Below are positions 49,888 to 53,262 of a stretch of 53,262 nucleotides of DNA, piece by piece. A program made the position numbers and the translations under genes. The DNA comes from Streptomyces sp. NBS 14/10 (GTDB taxonomy: Bacteria; Actinomycetota; Actinomycetes; Streptomycetales; Streptomycetaceae). The number at the start of each line of letters is the position of its first letter. Position 1 is the stretch's first letter. Location: NCBI RefSeq assembly GCF_002224125.1, contig NZ_NCSM01000012.1, positions 1-53,262 of the forward strand. Reading direction: 5' to 3'. Below the pieces are notes generated by a model that saw only the letters and a program-made list of their open reading frames with translations, made no database searches and was not told the origin of the DNA.

Positions 49888-50541
49888 TCAGCGGGTGTCG
49901 AGCGCCAGCCGGACCGCGAGCCCACCGAAGATCACGGCCGACGCCCGCTCCAGCCGGCGGCGGAAGGAAGGCCGGCTGAGCAGCTTGTCCGCCAGGCTTC
50001 CGGCAGCCAGCCCGACCGTGGCGTCCACCGGCAGCCCGACCATGATGAACAGCCCGCCGAGCGTCAGCAGTTGCAGCCACACCGGCCACGCCCCATCGCC
50101 CACGGTCAGGAACTGCGGCAGAAACGCCAGATAGAAGAGGATGACCTTGGGGTTGGCCACATTGGTGAGCGTCGCCATCAGATAGAGCTTGCGCAGCGGC
50201 CGACGGGGCTCGGCGGCGGCCGGCGCGGGCCCCTGCTCGGCCTCGCCGGGCGTACGGCGGCCCGCCCGCCAGGAGGTGATGGCGAGATAGATCAGAAACA
50301 CCGCACCGGCCAGCCGCACCACCTCCAACGCCTCCGGAGCCGCCCGGAACAGCGCACTCAGACCGAGCGCCGCGGCGAGCGTATGCACGGCCAGCCCGGT
50401 CGACATCCCAAGCGCGGCCACCACCCCGGCGCGGCGGCCTCCGGCCGTGGCGTTGGCCACGATGAAGAGCATGTCGGGACCGGGGGCGATGCTGAGCAGG
50501 AAGGCGGCCGCGACGAAGGCGGCGATGAGGGAGAGTTCCAT
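49888..50541 (-). CDS. LysE/RhtB-family exporter
   Basis: A 217-residue membrane protein with about six helices. The N-terminal LSIAPGPDMLFIVANATAGGRRAG is the family signature and TNVANPKVILFYLAFLPQF the second conserved block. Members export amino acids such as lysine, homoserine or threonine. Start ATG 50541. A Pro/Ala-rich loop (about 93-112) lies between halves. It is 185 bp upstream of the MBL gene on the same strand, with a separate promoter likely. Confidence 0.92.
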   Translation of the reverse strand: MELSLIAAFVAAAFLLSIAPGPDMLFIVANATAGGRRAGVVAALGMSTGLAVHTLAAALGLSALFRAAPEALEVVRLAGAVFLIYLAITSWRAGRRTPGEAEQGPAPAAAEPRRPLRKLYLMATLTNVANPKVILFYLAFLPQFLTVGDGAWPVWLQLLTLGGLFIMVGLPVDATVGLAAGSLADKLLSRPSFRRRLERASAVIFGGLAVRLALDTR

Positions 50542-51174
50542 GCGGCGAGTATCACCGGGGTGGTGAACCTGGCCAAAGGCGTTTTCGTGGTGGCTGGGGT
50601 GCGGTGGGCGGTGCGGCGGCTGTCGGGGCCTGGGCCGGGGGCCGGGGGGCGTCGCTTCGCGGCCCCCGGCTCGTTGCGTGCGGGGCGCCGTTCGTCTGGA
50701 CGGCGGGGCTGGCGCCCCCGGGGCGTGGGGCCGCCGGCGCCCCCGGCGTCCGGCAGTAGGCCCCTCGCCAGGGGGTGGCCCGCCTGGCCGCGCCGGCGGT
50801 GGCCGGCACGTGGTGCCCGGGTGTGGTGGGGGCAGGGGGGTGAAGGCTGCTGCCTGGAGTTTCGGCGTTCGTCAGCGGCATTCAGTGGGTGTTGGTAGGT
50901 TGGGCGCTGGCCGGGTGACGAAAGCCAAGTTGTCCGGCCGTAGTGCGGCGGCAGCTTAAACACGCGCCCGTGGGCCACGGCCCACCGTCGCCGGGAGTGG
51001 CTCGGAGACGTGAAACACTGCGTGGAGACCGTGTAAGACCTGGGGCTTGTCTGGGCGGTGGTCGTTGAAGCGCGGACCGTAAGCCGCCGGGCTTGTGGGC
51101 AGTACGGACCTTCCAGGCGGAAACGCCAGGATTGCTGAGAGCCACTGAAGCTCTTGGTAACGGACAATGGGCGG
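50542..51174. other. Gene-free region with several small hairpins before the SARP gene
   Basis: 633 bp without a convincing gene. The first half is extreme G/C low complexity. From about 50850 the base composition becomes balanced and small perfect stems appear on the plus strand: GGCCGG/CCGGCC (50909-50939), GTGGGCC-AC-GGCCCAC (50970-50985), AAGCC-GCCG-GGCTT (51081-51094), GGCG-GAAA-CGCC with a GNRA loop (51116-51127) and AGAGC-N7-GCTCT (51138-51154). This looks like a structured RNA, a long leader, or the remnant of a mobile element. Confidence 0.5.
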
Positions 51175-53262
51175 GTGAGCTACCGCTACCGCGTTCTCGG
51201 CGCCACCCAGGCCGTCCGTCCGGACGGCACCGAGGTGCCGCTCGGCGGCGCCCGGCTGCGTGCGCTGCTGGGCGCGCTGGCCGTGGGCGGTGGCCGTCCG
51301 GCGTCCATTGGGCAGCTAGCCGCCCAGGTCTGGGGCGAGGACGAAGCGCCGCCCGCCGACGAAGTGTCGGCGGTGCAGGCGCTGGTGGGGCGGTTGCGGC
51401 GGGCGCTGGGCAAGGAGGCGGTGGCCTCGGTGCCCGGGGGCTACCGCCTGGTGGCCGAGCCGGACGACATCGATCTGTTCCGCTTCGAGCGGCTGGCGGC
51501 AGAGGGCTCCGCCGCGATCGGCGCGGGCGACCCGCGTCTGGCCGCCGCGCTGCTCGACGAGGCGCTGACGCTGTGGCGCGGCCCGCTGCTCGCGGATCTG
51601 CCGGGCACCGCCGGCGGAGCGTCCCCCGCCTCGCGCGGCGGCCCCGCCGCCGTACGGGCCGAACGCCGTCACGCCCAGGCGCGCCGTGACCGCCTGGCGG
51701 CCGAGGTGGCGCTGGGCCGGGCCGAGGGCGCCCTGTCGGAACTGGCCGCGCTGGTGGACCAGGAGCCGCTGGACGAACCGCTGCAGGCCCTGTGGATCCG
51801 CGGGTTGCGCGCCACCGGCCGCCGTGCCGAGGCCCTGCAGGCGTACGAAGGAGTCCGCCTCCGGCTCGCCGATCGCCTCGGCGCGGATCCGAGCGGCGAA
51901 CTGCGCGCCCTGCACGCCGAACTCCTGGCCGAAGACGCGACCCCGTCGCCGCCGGACGGTTCTGCGCGGCCTGCCGGAAGCGGCAGGCAACACGGGCCGG
52001 GGAATCTGCGGCCCCGGCTCACCACCTTCGTCGGGCGCGAGACTGAACTGAACGGGCTGGTTGGCGAGTTGCGCTCCCGGCGGCTGGTCACCCTGATGGG
52101 CCCCGGCGGTGTCGGGAAGACCCGGCTGGCCCTGGAGGCCGCCGAGGCGGCGGACGGGGCGTGGCCGGGCGGGGTGTGGGTGGCCGAGCTGGCGCCCGTA
52201 CGGGGCGGGGAGGCCGTGGCGGAGGCGGTGCTGACCGCCCTCGGGGCGCGCGATACGGCGCTGGGCGGGCCCGGTGCCCGGGAGCTTCGGGCGGCCGAGG
52301 GAGCCGCGCTCGGTCCCCTCGCCGAGCTGCTGGAACACTGCGCCCGGCGCCGGATGCTGCTCGTCCTGGACAACTGCGAGCATGTGGTCGGCGCCGCGGC
52401 CGAGCTGGCCCAGGCCCTGCTCACCGACTGCCCCGACGTGACCGTACTGGCCACCAGCCGGGAGCCGCTGGGCGTGCCGGGCGAGTGGGTACGGCCCGTC
52501 GAGCCGCTGCCGCCCGAGGTGGCGCTGCGGCTGTTCGCCGAGCGCGGCGCCGCCGTACGCCCCGGGTTCCGTACGGACGATGACCGGCCGGCGTGTGAGG
52601 AGATCTGCCGTCGGCTCGACGGCCTACCGCTGGCCATCGAGCTGGCCGCGGCCCGGCTGCGGGCGCTGACCCCGCGCCAGATCGCCGACCGCCTGGACAG
52701 CCGCTTCCGGCTGCTGACCGGCGGCCACCGGACCGCACTGCCCCGGCAGCGGACGCTCCGGGCGGTGGTGGACTGGTCCTGGGACCTGCTGGACGACGGT
52801 GAGCGGACCGTGCTCCGGCGGCTGGCCGTCTTCGCAGGCGGCTGCGCGCTGGAGGAGGCCGAGGCCGTCTGCGCCGGGGATGCCTGGGCCGGGGGCGCCC
52901 GCGCCAGGGATGCCGGCACCGAGGCTGCCCGTGCCGGGGATGCTCACGCCGAGACCGTCTATGCCGGAGACGCCCGCGCCGGGGCCGCCCGCGCCGGGGC
53001 CGCCCGCGCCGGGGCCGCCTGCGGCAGGGATGCCCGCACCAAGGCCGCCGACGCCGGGGCCACCTGCGCCGAGTCCACCTGCGCCGAGTCCACCCGCGCC
53101 GGGGACGCTCACGCCGGGACCGTCTGCGCCGAGTCCACCCGCGCCGGGGACGCTCACGCCGGGACCGTCTACGCCAAGGACGTCCGCGCCGGGGACGCCT
53201 GCGGCGGGGCTGTCTGCGCCGAGCCCACCCGCGCCGAGCCCACCCGCGCCGAGCCCACCCGC
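51175..53262 (+). CDS. AfsR/SARP-family regulator (5' part), running into a 15-bp repeat
   Basis: 696 codons of a regulator that continues past the window. Residues 1-95 are an OmpR-type winged helix (RLRALLGALAVGGGRPASIGQLAAQVWG). Residues 95-240 are the BTAD domain (LFRFERLAAEG, LALWRGPLL-like TLWRGPLLADL, LQAYEGVRLRLADRLGADPS). An NB-ARC ATPase follows with P-loop MGPGGVGKTRLALEAAE (about 309), LLVLDNCEHV, TSREPLGVPGE and GLPLAIELAAARL. The winged-helix end VLRRLAVFAGGCALEEAEAVCAG then turns into pentapeptide repeats to the window end. Start GTG 51175, with a weak ribosome-binding site. Such proteins activate antibiotic clusters or differentiation genes. Confidence 0.88.
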   Translation, partial: MSYRYRVLGATQAVRPDGTEVPLGGARLRALLGALAVGGGRPASIGQLAAQVWGEDEAPPADEVSAVQALVGRLRRALGKEAVASVPGGYRLVAEPDDIDLFRFERLAAEGSAAIGAGDPRLAAALLDEALTLWRGPLLADLPGTAGGASPASRGGPAAVRAERRHAQARRDRLAAEVALGRAEGALSELAALVDQEPLDEPLQALWIRGLRATGRRAEALQAYEGVRLRLADRLGADPSGELRALHAELLAEDATPSPPDGSARPAGSGRQHGPGNLRPRLTTFVGRETELNGLVGELRSRRLVTLMGPGGVGKTRLALEAAEAADGAWPGGVWVAELAPVRGGEAVAEAVLTALGARDTALGGPGARELRAAEGAALGPLAELLEHCARRRMLLVLDNCEHVVGAAAELAQALLTDCPDVTVLATSREPLGVPGEWVRPVEPLPPEVALRLFAERGAAVRPGFRTDDDRPACEEICRRLDGLPLAIELAAARLRALTPRQIADRLDSRFRLLTGGHRTALPRQRTLRAVVDWSWDLLDDGERTVLRRLAVFAGGCALEEAEAVCAGDAWAGGARARDAGTEAARAGDAHAETVYAGDARAGAARAGAARAGAACGRDARTKAADAGATCAESTCAESTRAGDAHAGTVCAESTRAGDAHAGTVYAKDVRAGDACGGAVCAEPTRAEPTRAEPTR
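52870..53262. repeat. 15-bp tandem array inside the SARP coding region
   Basis: About 26 units of 15 bp, encoding pentapeptides such as RAGDA, HAGTV, CAEST, RAGAA and RAEPT. Some stretches repeat with a higher-order order (CAEST RAGDA HAGTV twice). The period keeps the frame. The array runs off the end of the window, so its full length is unknown. Confidence 0.92.

Noticed and set aside
50552..50881. Pro/Ala-rich minus-strand frame after the LysE gene
   Set aside because: Composition is that of translated G/C-rich non-coding DNA, with no start signal and no motif.
50850..51174. Group II intron
   Set aside because: Hairpins with a GNRA loop raised the idea, but there is no maturase gene and I cannot find a domain V-like hairpin.
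52624..53157. Minus-strand frame encoding an elastin-like VPGAG/GLGAG repeat protein
   Set aside because: It is the antisense of the 15-bp array in the SARP gene; the sense strand has a clear domain order and continuous frame.

Overview
The window is 53 kb of very GC-rich DNA with strong third-position G/C bias, frequent GTG starts, short ATGA/GTGA overlaps between operon genes and several in-frame TTA codons. Together with a gamma-butyrolactone synthase/receptor pair, an AfsR/SARP regulator, a SigB-type sigma factor, SpoIIE-type phosphatases and many Tat/lipoprotein signals, this points to a Streptomyces chromosome. No rRNA, tRNA, CRISPR array or complete mobile element was seen.

Layout. 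1-5 kb: end of a PP2C phosphatase, a divergent PrimPolC/LigC repair pair, an alpha/beta hydrolase behind a SigB-type sigma factor, and an HhH-GPD glycosylase-like gene. 5.3-8.9 kb: a two-gene ABC exporter whose ATP sites are degenerate in complementary ways. 9-21.2 kb: a catabolic island in two divergent arms. One arm is SDR-independent: DeoR regulator, PdxA2-type dehydrogenase and four-carbon acid sugar kinase. The other holds a Tat-lipoprotein binding protein, two permeases, two ATPases, an aldo/keto reductase, a cytoplasmic BNR propeller and an SDR. 21.3-25 kb: a secreted nuclease, then a butyrolactone receptor/AfsA pair with a HAD phosphatase. 25-29.3 kb: two lipoproteins and a NuoF-like flavoprotein/b-type cytochrome pair. 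29.6-35.9 kb: a PucR regulator, a DUF4142-DUF1996-sigma operon, a GH25 lysozyme and a second copy of the small lipoprotein family. 36-44 kb: phenylacetate-CoA ligase, a membrane-tethered ECF sigma, an exported DJ-1/PfpI protein, a large GAF/PP2C/HATPase sensor and a Lys/Ala-rich membrane protein. 44.2-50.5 kb: a giant CtpI-like P-type ATPase, an MBL hydrolase and a LysE exporter. 50.5-53.3 kb: a gene-free stretch with small hairpins, then the start of a SARP whose coding region enters a long 15-bp tandem repeat.

How the genes may work together. The strongest candidate for an undescribed system is the 9-21 kb island. PdxA2 plus the acid-sugar kinase is a known way to turn tetronates (D-threonate, D-erythronate) into dihydroxyacetone phosphate. 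Here it is paired with an Opp-type importer, an intracellular sialidase-fold enzyme and two oxidoreductases, which suggests uptake and dismantling of a larger acid-sugar-containing compound. A second theme is tandem repeats with codon-multiple periods inside or next to genes: 9 bp in an ABC ATPase, about 147-165 bp in the kinase, 18 bp before deoR, and 15 bp behind afsA and inside the SARP. A third is possible bldA control, through TTA codons in an exporter subunit, a sigma factor and a lysozyme.
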